A stretch of DNA of 14,735 nucleotides from Patescibacteria group bacterium (GCA_015491145.1 WFWM01000003.1:1-14735), one strand, 5' to 3'; positions 5,236-12,600 are shown, counted from the stretch's first letter. Made by a program: numbers and translations. Notes: generated by a model not told the origin, from the letters alone.

Positions 5236-7662
5236 CTATTGCGCCGGTTCGGCAACGGGTGGTTCTGAGAGATCTTCTACAGAAGGGGTCTCTTTCCCGT
5301 TTGATCCTCCCTCCTGAGCAAGAGGCGCCCGCCCTTCCTTGAGGTTCTTCAGCGCTCGTTGCACGAGTTCGTTGGTAGGATCAAGTTGAGCGAGCCTCTG
5401 GAAGCGCTCGAGCGCCTTTTTCTTTTCTCCTAGCTTGTATTCAGAAAGTCCTAGGAAGAAGAGGGCGTTCGCATACCGATTGTTGAGCGCTACCGCTCGA
5501 CGAAACGCTTCTGCCGCCTTCTCATACTCCTTCTCATTGTAGTAGAGGAGGCCGAGCTGGAAGAAGTTGACCGGATTGTTTGGCTCGAGGATGGTGGTTG
5601 TCTCAACCGACCGGATCGCCTCATCCGTCTTCCCTTGCTGAATTTGGAGCTGCGCGAGGAGGAAGATGGCCGGTGTGTAATCGCCTTTCAACTTGAGCGC
5701 CTCCTCGATGTAGCGTTCCGCCTCCTCATACTCCTGCCGTGCTGCCTCAAGCCGAGCCAAGCCGAGGAGTAGCTCAGGAGAGGTGGGATTGAGTTCCCGC
5801 GCTTTCTCGTACGCCTCCTTCGCTCGATCGTATGCTTCGGGAACTTTGAGAGCGGTAAGGGTTTCGTACACCTGCGCCAAGGTGACGTAGTTGCGGTAAT
5901 CTTGCGGATCCAACGCTATCGCTTGTTGGGCATTTTGGAGCGTGAGCGTCATAAGCTCTTGAAAACGCGAGCGACGCTCCTCCTCAGAGAGTTGTTGGTT
6001 ATTGAGCACCTCGTTCATCTTCGCGAGCTGCGCTGCAACCGCAAACCGAAAGACGCTATCGTCGCGCATCAACTGCGACGCCCGCTGGAGGTGGGCAAGC
6101 ACGGCATCCGGATTCTCCGCACGCTGTGCAAGCCCGATATGCCACCACGCGACAACCCGCTGCCCGATGACGAAGAGTCCGACGACGCTTGCAAGGAACA
6201 GTACGGTCAGGCCAAGCACCACCACGAAACCGAGTCGTGGGTTTTCCACAAAAGAGAACGAGAGCTCCCCGTACCCTGCCACCTGTTGACGGAGCGAAGC
6301 GTAGAACGCCCCAACGAAGAAGAAGAGCAGGATGATGAGCGGATAGGGAGGCGTACTCACAATGGCAAGTGTTGTAAGGTATGCCCCTCCTACAAACGAG
6401 GCAAGCGTGAAGAGGTACCACAAGGGATCAACGGTGGGGCGTAGCACGAGCGCACGAAAACCGCTCCAAAGGAAGACGATGATGAGCACGATCCAGGCTA
6501 CCGCTCCAACAATCCCGGTCGTGATGAAGGCAGTCGGGAGGAAGCCGGTTGCATAGAGGAACTCCGTGTTCCAAAACGGCGTTGCGTTCACTCCTACGGA
6601 TCGGTTCGCTACCCATTCCCGCCAAAAGAGCGATGGCCCAGCACCAAAGAATGGCGAGGCGTCGTACACCTTTTGTAGGATGTCGGCGGTTGCCTGCCAC
6701 GAAGGTCGAACATCCACCGCCACCGCTCCAAAGAACGAGGCAAGCGGCGTGCTCAAGAGCGTGCCACTCAAGAGGAAGACGAGGGAGACAGCGAGGGTAA
6801 GGAGCGAAGCGAGTGAGAGGCTGGTAGGGCGGAAACCGGCACTCATTTCCGAGAGAGAGGACTCTTGCGCTGGAGCCTGCTCTTCTCCCTCTGGTGGATG
6901 ATGGGTGGAAGAAGATGCGGGACGAATGTACCGCGAGGTAGTGATGCTATAGACGAATGTGGCGAGCGCGACACCGCCAACCAGCCACCATAAGTAGCTC
7001 ACATTGGCCACCCCCAAGGCAAGGAGGGCAAGCGCGAGGGTTCCTCCCAAGGCGAACCGGATGCGAGGCTCATGGAAGGTGAACCCCACCAGCGCAACGA
7101 GGGAGAGCACCGCCATCAAGCCTGACCACATCGCAAACTGCACCCACGAGCCCACCGGCGTTGGTGCAAGCGCAACACCCCAGCTTGCGGCAATTTGCGG
7201 GAGCAGAGCGACAAACAGGGTGTAGATCCACCCGATCCAGTAGGAGAGGAAGAGCGTGGCGAAAAAGAAGAAAAAGTCCGAGCGGCTCCGAAGGAGGAGC
7301 GCGGCAAGCACTCCTGCTGCCGCCGCCAGCGCAATCGGAAGAAACGCATCAGCGGCAAACCCTTCGCCGAAGAACGAATTGAGGGGATGCGGGGAGAAGA
7401 TGGTTGCAATGAGGTAGGCGATCGGGGGCGCAAGGAGCGTCCACACCGGCCACCACCGGGGAAGCACAATGTGGCGCTGCTGGAGCCACGCCACAATCGC
7501 AAAGGCAAGGAGGAGGAAGCCTCCGCCTATCCCAATAGCATACTTCGCCATTCCCACCGGCAGGAGCACCCCCCATGGAAGCAGGAGGAGCACTAACGCA
7601 GGCAATAGAAAGAGCAGCCATCGAGCGCAGCGCTGCGTGAGGGAGTTCGTCAATGCGTGCAT
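5236..7662 (-). CDS. O-antigen-ligase-like (Wzy/WaaL) membrane protein fused to C-terminal TPR domain
   Basis: The 808-residue protein has two halves. Residues about 15-500 contain a dozen or so membrane helices with a large extracytoplasmic loop (about 318-376). In that loop SPFFGAGPSLFWREW and FWNTEFLYATGFLPTAFITTGIVG resemble the Wzy_C/O-antigen ligase core (PF04932). Residues about 570-780 form tandem tetratricopeptide repeats, e.g. AYEKARELNPTSPELLLGLARLEAARQEYEEAERYIEEAL in outline. A low-complexity Glu/Pro tail follows. Family members transfer or polymerise undecaprenyl-linked glycans outside the membrane; the TPR part probably docks partner proteins. Context next to a MurJ-type flippase fits surface polymer export. 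The start is ATG 7662 without a Shine-Dalgarno. An in-frame TTG at 7653 sits 7 bases after a TATTAT box and is an alternative leaderless start. The exact glycan (O-antigen, S-layer glycan or protein O-glycosylation) is unknown. Confidence 0.85.
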   Translation of the reverse strand: MHALTNSLTQRCARWLLFLLPALVLLLLPWGVLLPVGMAKYAIGIGGGFLLLAFAIVAWLQQRHIVLPRWWPVWTLLAPPIAYLIATIFSPHPLNSFFGEGFAADAFLPIALAAAAGVLAALLLRSRSDFFFFFATLFLSYWIGWIYTLFVALLPQIAASWGVALAPTPVGSWVQFAMWSGLMAVLSLVALVGFTFHEPRIRFALGGTLALALLALGVANVSYLWWLVGGVALATFVYSITTSRYIRPASSSTHHPPEGEEQAPAQESSLSEMSAGFRPTSLSLASLLTLAVSLVFLLSGTLLSTPLASFFGAVAVDVRPSWQATADILQKVYDASPFFGAGPSLFWREWVANRSVGVNATPFWNTEFLYATGFLPTAFITTGIVGAVAWIVLIIVFLWSGFRALVLRPTVDPLWYLFTLASFVGGAYLTTLAIVSTPPYPLIILLFFFVGAFYASLRQQVAGYGELSFSFVENPRLGFVVVLGLTVLFLASVVGLFVIGQRVVAWWHIGLAQRAENPDAVLAHLQRASQLMRDDSVFRFAVAAQLAKMNEVLNNQQLSEEERRSRFQELMTLTLQNAQQAIALDPQDYRNYVTLAQVYETLTALKVPEAYDRAKEAYEKARELNPTSPELLLGLARLEAARQEYEEAERYIEEALKLKGDYTPAIFLLAQLQIQQGKTDEAIRSVETTTILEPNNPVNFFQLGLLYYNEKEYEKAAEAFRRAVALNNRYANALFFLGLSEYKLGEKKKALERFQRLAQLDPTNELVQRALKNLKEGRAPLAQEGGSNGKETPSVEDLSEPPVAEPAQ

Positions 7663-7720
7663 AATAAAGCGCGGTTACCGAATGGGTAATGGACTGGTGC
7701 GTAGAATCAAATGATTACTC

Positions 7721-7764
7721 CACTGCTTCGGCCCAATAATCAATTCTTTCCGAAAGAAGCAGTG
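7721..7764 (-). promoter_or_regulatory. Leader hairpin at the predicted 5' end of the ligase-murJ-lepA mRNA
   Basis: CACTGCTTC (7721-7729) and GAAGCAGTG (7756-7764) are perfect 9-bp inverted repeats with a 26-base loop. The predicted start from the TATACT promoter is near 7766, so the hairpin would form at the very 5' end of a leader of about 100 bases. It could stabilise the mRNA or act in regulation. No known riboswitch motif was recognised. Confidence 0.45.
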
Positions 7765-7772
7765 CACCGTGT

Positions 7773-7800
7773 AGTATACCGCACCCCTCCACGCTGTCTA
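7773..7800 (-). promoter_or_regulatory. Promoter for the ligase-murJ-lepA operon
   Basis: On the minus strand TAGACA (7800-7795) and TATACT (7778-7773) are 16 bases apart. Each matches five of six consensus positions, making this one of the two best sigma-70-type promoters in the window. It starts directly after the end of the large inverted repeat that follows rnpB, and about 110 bases upstream of the ATG at 7662. Confidence 0.65.
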
Positions 7801-7849
7801 CGCACACACCAACGCCCGGGGGTTCAACCCCCGGGCGTTGGTGTGTGCG
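7801..7849. terminator. Perfect 23-bp inverted repeat with 3-base loop, between rnpB and the downstream promoter
   Basis: Arms at 7801-7823 and 7827-7849 are exact reverse complements around a TCA loop; the core is CCCGGGGG/CCCCCGGG. It lies one base beyond the predicted 3' end of rnpB and touches the next promoter. Position argues for a transcription terminator or 3' processing hairpin for rnpB. However, no T-tract follows on either strand (minus-strand continuation is TAGACAGCGTGG), so it is not a classical intrinsic terminator. Confidence 0.6.
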
Positions 7850-7850
7850 A

Positions 7851-8216
7851 GGCGCTCCTGCGTGTAAGCCGAATTCTGTCCCACGCACGCCTCGTGCGTG
7901 GGGGCAGCCATATCTCTGGGAGATGGGTTGCCCCATCCCTCAAGCGGCACTCCCTGCAGCGTGCACGCTCGCAGGGCACGGCCTTGCGCGCAGGTAGGAG
8001 TTTAGCCGTTTCACCGCCTGCCCCTTGGACCCGCAGGCAGGCGCTGCGCGGCGGGCTCGCGCCAGCGCTCCTTGCGGAGCGCTGCGTCTCTGTTCGCATC
8101 CCTCGGCACCGCCTCGCGCCTGATGCCGGACGGGTATTACCCGCTACCCTGCTCCAAGGTGCAACCCTTGGGCGCGTTCGGACTTTCCTCCCCTGCCCTC
8201 GTAGAGCAGGAGCGGC
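7851..8216 (-). ncRNA. rnpB: RNase P RNA (bacterial type A)
   Basis: RNase P RNA is the catalytic RNA that trims tRNA 5' ends. On the minus strand the conserved 5' block GAGGAAAGTCCGAAC lies at about 8190-8176, GAACAGAGACG near 8097, GTGAAACGGCTAAACTCCTACC in the middle, GCAAGGCC nearby, and the 3' block ACAGAATTCGGCTTAC at about 7878-7863. Helix P1 is a 9-bp pairing of CGCTCCTGC (8214-8206) with GCAGGAGCG (7861-7853), which fixes the ends to within a few bases. The length of about 366 bases is normal. The 3' end is immediately followed by the long inverted repeat at 7801-7849. Open reading frames through this gene on both strands are not coding. Confidence 0.96.
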
Positions 8217-8344
8217 TGCCCCGCAGGAGACCGCTTTTTACAATGCCATAGAATGGCCAGCTTGGCAAGCCCTCGCTCGTCAATTCCGCCATTTCCCCTC
8301 GTAGCACCCTCCGGCTGACGTCGCTTCCTCCCCTCCCCTATTTC

Positions 8345-8353
8345 TGCTACCAT
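8345..8353 (+). promoter_or_regulatory. Extended -10 promoter element for tRNA-Ser (and lysO)
   Basis: TG-c-TACCAT (TG 8345-8346, hexamer 8348-8353) ends 9 bases before the mature tRNA 5' end, giving a start 1-2 bases upstream of the tRNA. No clear -35 box is seen. The closely following lysO gene has no promoter of its own, so both may share this one. Confidence 0.45.
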
Positions 8354-8362
8354 AGCCGCAAC

Positions 8363-8449
8363 GGAGGGGTGGCAGAGTGGTTGATTGCACCGGTCTTGAA
8401 AACCGGCGTCCGGGCAACCGGACCGTGGGTTCGAATCCCACCCCCTCCG
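8363..8449 (+). tRNA. tRNA-Ser (anticodon TGA)
   Basis: Acceptor strands GGAGGGG (8363-8369) and CCCCTCC (8442-8448) pair fully; the discriminator base is G (8449). Anticodon stem CCGGT/ACCGG encloses CTTGAAA, giving TGA at 8397-8399 (reads UCA). A long variable arm with stem GTCCGG-GCAA-CCGGAC marks it as a class II tRNA, and the T-arm holds GGTTCGAATCC. CCA is not encoded. The length of 87 bases is normal for tRNA-Ser. Confidence 0.97.
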
Positions 8450-8463
8450 CATATTTCTTCATC

Positions 8464-9480
8464 ATGGTAGGGGTGCCTCGATCATCTTTCTTCCTTACGA
8501 ACGAGGCGCTGAAGGGGGCCCTCCTTCCCCTTGCCCTCTTTATCGCCGGCATTACGCTCGGACTGGTGATTCCTAGTTCTCTCAATATTGGAGGAAAAGA
8601 GGTGGATTGGTATATCCTCTCGCTTCTCCTCTTCCTCATTGGCGTGAGTGTCGGGGCAGACAGGAAGGTGTGGGCTGCTCTAGGGAGCGCGAGGAAGACA
8701 ATGCTGTTGCTCCCCCTCGTGGTGGTAGCGGGATCCTTCGTGGGAGCAGGAACGGTCGCGCTTGTCCTCCCAAGCATACCAATGAAGGAAGCGATCGCGG
8801 TGAGTGCGGGGCTCGGCTACTACAGCCTCTCGAGCGTCTTCATTACCCACTTGCGCGGTGAACTGTGGGGAACTGTAGCACTCCTTGCGAACCTCTTTCG
8901 AGAAACCGCCACGCTCCTTTCCGCCTCCTACCTTGCCAAACGATTCGGGCCTCTCGCCCCCATCGCAGCAGGAGGTGCAACCGCGATGGACGTTACCCTT
9001 CCCCTCATCGCAAAGTACTCAGGCAAGGCTTACGTCCCCCTCGCGGTGGCAAGTGGCGCCACGCTCACCTTCCTCGTCCCTTTTCTCGTCAGTGCGATCC
9101 TTCAGACAAATATGGTTGCTGCTACTGTATTCTCAATGCAAGACACGCTGCAAGGAGTGTTCTCCCTCCTCCTTCTTATGGTCGCTGGGGGAATCGTGGG
9201 CGTCCTCTTTCGTCAGGTGCAAGCGGTGCTTTCCCTCGTCGATTTCCTTACCAACATCACGATAGGAGCACTCCTCTTCTTCCTTGGCGTCGGTGTGGGG
9301 AACAATTCGACGGTGCTCAACAATCTCAGCTCCGTCGGTGTGCAAGCGCTGCTCATTGGTATAGGGGCAACAATCGGCAGTGTTTTGCTCGCCTCTCTCC
9401 TTACGCCGATGCTTCTTACGCGGGAGGGACAAAAGAGTCGCACGGCGTCACACCTTGACAAGATGCCTCGCCTGTCCTAG
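8464..9480 (+). CDS. lysO: LysO-family lysine exporter
   Basis: This 338-residue inner-membrane protein has about ten hydrophobic segments. The stretch AGLGYYSLSSVFITHLRGELWGTVALLANLFRE is the signature of the LysO/YbjE family (former DUF340), and GGATAMDVTLPLIAKYSG also fits. The E. coli member exports lysine and thialysine. I chose ATG 8464, 14 bases after the tRNA-Ser. The reading frame is open back to 8377, but that would place 29 codons inside the tRNA and gives a non-membrane peptide. No Shine-Dalgarno can be seen, and there is no room for a separate promoter, so it is probably co-transcribed with tRNA-Ser. A GTG at 8473 is a possible alternative start. The family is confident; the substrate in this organism is inferred. 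Confidence 0.88.
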   Translation: MVGVPRSSFFLTNEALKGALLPLALFIAGITLGLVIPSSLNIGGKEVDWYILSLLLFLIGVSVGADRKVWAALGSARKTMLLLPLVVVAGSFVGAGTVALVLPSIPMKEAIAVSAGLGYYSLSSVFITHLRGELWGTVALLANLFRETATLLSASYLAKRFGPLAPIAAGGATAMDVTLPLIAKYSGKAYVPLAVASGATLTFLVPFLVSAILQTNMVAATVFSMQDTLQGVFSLLLLMVAGGIVGVLFRQVQAVLSLVDFLTNITIGALLFFLGVGVGNNSTVLNNLSSVGVQALLIGIGATIGSVLLASLLTPMLLTREGQKSRTASHLDKMPRLS

Positions 9481-9483
9481 TAT
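9455..9483 (+). promoter_or_regulatory. Promoter across the lysO stop codon, upstream of the ABC exporter
   Basis: TTGACA (9455-9460) is a perfect -35 box; 17 bases later comes TAGTAT (9478-9483), which includes the lysO TAG stop. Predicted transcription start is near 9490. It would give the ABC exporter a leader of about 170 bases containing the hairpin at 9519-9563, or produce a small RNA. Confidence 0.6.
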
Positions 9484-9518
9484 CGATCCCACTATGATCA
9501 CGCTCGCCTAGATCCTCC

Positions 9519-9563
9519 CACGCAGCGCGTCAGAATCTGGTAGTCCGACGCGCGAGCTGCGTG
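9519..9563 (+). terminator. Hairpin in the lysO-ABC exporter spacer
   Basis: CACGCAGC (9519-9526) pairs with GCTGCGTG (9556-9563), and inside it GCGTC (9527-9531) pairs with GACGC (9547-9551), leaving a 4-base bulge and a 15-base loop. TCTCTTA follows. It may be a terminator for lysO, or a leader structure for the ABC exporter transcribed from the promoter at 9455. The T-tract is poor, so function is undecided. Confidence 0.45.
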
Positions 9564-9643
9564 TCTCTTACCCGCCTGTAAAAACCCAAAATCCTTCTTG
9601 AAGCAACTTACAACCTGCGGCCCTGCCGCATCTCCTTGTCATC

Positions 9644-9649
9644 TAGAAT
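9644..9649 (+). promoter_or_regulatory. -10-like box just upstream of the ABC exporter start
   Basis: TAGAAT matches five of six consensus positions and ends 13 bases before the ATG at 9663. No convincing -35 box is found at the usual distance. It would give a 5' leader of only a few bases. It is a secondary candidate to the promoter at 9455. Confidence 0.3.
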
Positions 9650-9662
9650 CACTTGTGCGCGT

Positions 9663-11618
9663 ATGCATTCCCTCTCGCTTGCAATGCGGCAGCGCCTCGC
9701 TGCGCTCCTCAAAACGCTCCGAGCGCGGTACGCGCGGAGCGACGATCGTGGTGCCGCCCCCCTCTCCGGACCACGCTCGTCTCGCATGATGCAGAGCCTC
9801 GCTTCGATGCAGGTACTGTGGCGAACATTCACCACACCGGCAATGCGGCGCCTCGCAATAGTGGTGCTACTCCTCAACGGTATCTCCTCCGCGCTGTTCC
9901 TCCTCATCCCGCTCGTTGTCGGGATGCTCGTGACCGCAATTACTGCTCACAGCAAAGAGCAGCTCACCTTCCTGCTTGGAGCCTTCCTCACGCTCGCCAT
10001 CGCGTTCCCTTTCGTCCAGTTCTTCACCTTCCTCGTCAACGAAAAGATGTGGCAAATCGCTACCTTCCACATCCATCGCACGCTCCATACGCAATTTATG
10101 CGCAAGCCCCTGAGTGCCCACATCACTGAAGGCGAGCACCTCAACTTCGAATCACTCGCCCGCGGAAAGGAATACGCACAGCAACTCCAGCAGATCCTCA
10201 TCTACGGAGTGCCAGATATTCTTCTCTCGCTACTCCTCGCCCTCGGCTTCCTCCTTGCCCTCCACCCCATCTCTGGCGTTATCGGTATTGCAGGAACCAC
10301 ACTGGCCCTCGTCAGCGGCATAATCCTCAATCATCGTGTGTCCCGACAGTATCGTCCTATCGATGATGCAATCAACGAACAGTTTGCGGCGCAAGTAGAA
10401 TCGTGGAACAAGGTGGTAGCACTCAAATCGGCAGGAAAGGAGCGAGAGGCGTCGGCTACGCTCCTTAGAAAATTTCGCATCGCCCTTGCCGACGATTTCT
10501 CCTTTTGGAAAAGAGTATTGGGGTGGTACGCGGCGCGCGACGGAATCAACGGTATCACGATGCTGTGCGCTACCATCGTCCTCGCCTACCAAGCGTGGTA
10601 TGGTTCTGCCTCTGCAGGACTCTTCGTTCCCGTCATCAGCTGGCTCATCAGTCTGCGATTCACCGTCAACCGGGCAATCCAGACCGAACGCAGCCTGATG
10701 CGCATCCTCCCTCCCGTCAAACGAATGGTAGAGGAGCTTGAGGAGAAGGCTTCAGACAAGGCTGACATAGAGAGAAAAGGAAGTACACCCCCTCCTCCCC
10801 CTCCCTACGAGATCACCTTCCAGAATGTATCATTCCGGTACCGAGCGAGCGGCACGCTGGAGGAAGGGCTGCCCACGTTATCGCACGTCTCCTTCCGCAT
10901 ACAGCCTGGGGAGACCGTTGCGCTTATTGGCAAGAGCGGAGCCGGCAAGAGCACTGTCTTACAACTCCTCCTCAAGGCATTTGAGCCAACAGCCGGCTCC
11001 ATTACGGTCAACGGGATTCCTCTCAGCCGCATTCACACGATCCGGTGGCGTCAATCCATCGGCTACATCCCGCAGGACACCGTCATTCTCGACGGCACCC
11101 TTCGAGACAATCTCCTCTTCCTCCTTCCCGATACTCTTAAGGCAGCAATCACAGACGAAGCGCTGGAGCGAGTGGTCCGGCAGTTTGGAGGTTCTCTCCT
11201 TGCCCGGCTCACCCACGGCCTCGACACGAGGGTCGGACGCAGTGGCATTCTCTTGTCCGGCGGTGAACGGCAGCGGGTATCCATTATGCGTGCCGTGTTG
11301 AAACAGCCCGCATTCTTCCTCATCGATGAGGCGACATCCTCGCTCGATGCACTGACGGAACACGAGATACAGCAGGCGCTCTTTCAACTCTTCCATGCGA
11401 AGGGGGGCGCCGGTGCCCTCATTATCACCCACCGCCTCGCAACCGTCCTCAATGCTGATACCTTCATTATTCTTCGCCACCCGAGTGAGTTGCAGGAAGG
11501 TGAACCGCAGGTAGAGGCTATCGTGCATTCACACCAAGAAGCACTCAGGGTCTCCCCTACCTACCGAACGCTCGCGCAACTCCAAGGACTTCTCTCTCAA
11601 GAACCCACAATCTCTTGA
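9663..11618 (+). CDS. ABC exporter half-transporter (TMD-NBD fusion, ABCB/MsbA type)
   Basis: The 651-residue protein has a six-helix ABC exporter membrane domain (about residues 55-350) and a full nucleotide-binding domain (about 385-620). Motifs are Walker A GKSGAGKST (423-431), Q-loop Gln471 in IPQDT, signature LSGGERQR (from 531), Walker B FFLIDE with catalytic Glu556, D-loop SSLD, and switch His590 in THR. All catalytic residues are intact, so it should act as a homodimeric ATP-driven exporter; substrate is unknown. I chose ATG 9663; an in-frame TTG at 9636 and ATG at 9786 are alternatives, and none has a clear Shine-Dalgarno. The residues before the first helix are Arg-rich. There is no adjacent partner half-transporter, maturation protease or peptide substrate gene, so a peptide-export role is not supported. 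UGA stop. Confidence 0.93.
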   Translation: MHSLSLAMRQRLAALLKTLRARYARSDDRGAAPLSGPRSSRMMQSLASMQVLWRTFTTPAMRRLAIVVLLLNGISSALFLLIPLVVGMLVTAITAHSKEQLTFLLGAFLTLAIAFPFVQFFTFLVNEKMWQIATFHIHRTLHTQFMRKPLSAHITEGEHLNFESLARGKEYAQQLQQILIYGVPDILLSLLLALGFLLALHPISGVIGIAGTTLALVSGIILNHRVSRQYRPIDDAINEQFAAQVESWNKVVALKSAGKEREASATLLRKFRIALADDFSFWKRVLGWYAARDGINGITMLCATIVLAYQAWYGSASAGLFVPVISWLISLRFTVNRAIQTERSLMRILPPVKRMVEELEEKASDKADIERKGSTPPPPPPYEITFQNVSFRYRASGTLEEGLPTLSHVSFRIQPGETVALIGKSGAGKSTVLQLLLKAFEPTAGSITVNGIPLSRIHTIRWRQSIGYIPQDTVILDGTLRDNLLFLLPDTLKAAITDEALERVVRQFGGSLLARLTHGLDTRVGRSGILLSGGERQRVSIMRAVLKQPAFFLIDEATSSLDALTEHEIQQALFQLFHAKGGAGALIITHRLATVLNADTFIILRHPSELQEGEPQVEAIVHSHQEALRVSPTYRTLAQLQGLLSQEPTIS

Positions 11619-12083
11619 CGCACACCAAGGCTTCCTACCCCACAATGCCTGTAGCGTATATGACCAGAAAATTCTCAAAGGCTGAGAAAAGAAGGGGGTA
11701 AGGAGTGTTGCCGCTCAATTGTTAGAACAGCAGTGCACACAGCCCGGAGAAAGTCGATACGTATGGTGCCATCTCCCTCATCTCTCTCCACGAAAACAAT
11801 CCTCGTGTTGCTCTCGATGTGTTTTTTCTTTCTCGGTGACGCATCCTGCAGCAAAACTCTTCCACCTCTCGCCGGACACGCTTGATTTGCAAGAGATCTC
11901 ACCATCCACCCTGCTCTACCAGGCAATCCAAGAAACCCTGCACAGCCAACTCCGCCGTTACGATCCTGCTCACGAGGAGGATTGAGGCGCTGCAGCGCCG
12001 TCAACCGGCAGATGCCCACTACGGCGGTCTCTCCCTTCCAAGAGTGAAAGACGAACGTTGGTGATACAGGGTGGTCGAGCTGC
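11619..12083. other. Gene-poor interval with possible decayed coding sequence
   Basis: No intact gene is convincing in these 465 bases between two convergent units. On the plus strand, three open stretches in successive frames look protein-like: MVPSPSSLSTKTILVLLSMCFFF from 11763 (signal-peptide-like), LSPDTLDLQEISPSTLLYQ up to the TGA at 11985, and RIEALQRRQPADAHYGG up to the TGA near 12064. Joining them needs two shifts in the same direction. On the minus strand an unbroken frame runs from 12145 to 11675 (156 codons), overlapping the prepilin 3' end by 62 bases. Its stop lies inside the hairpin at 11672-11688, but its composition, with no recognisable domain, and frequent AGA codons argue against a conserved protein. 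I recognise no family on either strand. Confidence 0.35.
11672..11688 (-). terminator. Possible weak terminator downstream of the pilin operon
   Basis: TTCTCA (11672-11677) and TGAGAA (11683-11688) form a 6-bp stem with a 5-base loop. On the minus strand it is followed by TTTTC, resembling a weak intrinsic terminator. It is about 400 bases beyond the prepilin stop and 54 bases after the convergent ABC exporter stop. Confidence 0.35.
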
Positions 12084-12587
12084 TTAGTGACAGTGCGTTG
12101 AGGGGAGGGTTTGATCCATTCCTCCGTATTCCAACCGGTTGCCATCGCCGCGGATTACCCCCGTGGCGAGGTTGCCGTCGTCCATCATCCTGTCGAGCGC
12201 CTGCGCCGCCTCCTGCCCAATGGCACGGAGGGAAATGGAATAGGCGAAACCGCGCTGGCCGTGTTCCCAATGGTACTCCGTTCCCCACGGGGTCTTTGGC
12301 CAACGGTAGTAGGGTGCGGCCCATTGACGTTCACGGGTATCTGACCAATTGTGGTCGAAGCAGGGGTAGTTGTTGTGGTCATCGTAGTAGAACATCAACA
12401 CCTTCGTGATTTCTCTCAAATCGGCAGCCGCCCGTGCTACCCTTGCCTTCTTGCGGGCACTGTTGAGCGAGGCAAACACAACGGAAGCGAGGAGCCCGAG
12501 TATCGCGATGACGACGAGTAGCTCGATGAGGGTGAAGCCGCTTCGACCTTCGCGTCTGTGCCCCTTCTTTGCAGCAAGGTGCGCCAT
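12084..12587 (-). CDS. Type IV/type II (GspG-like) prepilin
   Basis: This 167-residue prepilin has a basic leader ending RSG before the cleavage point, then mature FTLIELLVVIAILGLLASVVF with Glu5 and the hydrophobic stem helix. ARKKARVARAAADLREITKVLMFYYDDHNNYPC continues the helix. The globular part has WPKTPWGTEYHWEHG, like the GspG 'D-PWG-x-x-Y' loop, and DDGNLATGVIRG, a pattern I know from Parcubacteria pilins. The product is exported and processed by a prepilin peptidase, and may build pili for DNA uptake or host contact. I chose ATG 12587, giving a 19-residue leader. The reading frame stays open to 12728 but that part lies inside the upstream gene. It follows the MYG1-family gene by 13 bases; no Shine-Dalgarno is obvious, so translation may be coupled. 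Other pilus genes are not in the window. Confidence 0.88.
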   Translation of the reverse strand: MAHLAAKKGHRREGRSGFTLIELLVVIAILGLLASVVFASLNSARKKARVARAAADLREITKVLMFYYDDHNNYPCFDHNWSDTRERQWAAPYYRWPKTPWGTEYHWEHGQRGFAYSISLRAIGQEAAQALDRMMDDGNLATGVIRGDGNRLEYGGMDQTLPSTHCH

Positions 12588-12600
12588 ACACGCATTCGCG

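Noticed and set aside
7711..8304. Long open frames on both strands through 7711-8304
   Set aside because: They run through RNase P RNA and the palindrome; conserved rnpB blocks and the P1 pairing explain the sequence.
8377..8463. N-terminal extension of the lysine exporter back to 8377
   Set aside because: These codons lie inside the tRNA-Ser gene and immediate spacer, and encode a non-membrane peptide unlike the family; ATG 8464 is the sensible start.
9537..9546. CTGGTAGTCC resembling the conserved 16S rRNA 790-region
   Set aside because: Only about ten bases match and the flanks form a local hairpin; no other rRNA sequence is present, so chance similarity is likely.
9663..11618. ABC exporter as part of a bacteriocin/peptide export system
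   Set aside because: No peptidase C39 domain, leader peptide gene, accessory fusion protein or modification enzyme is present around it.
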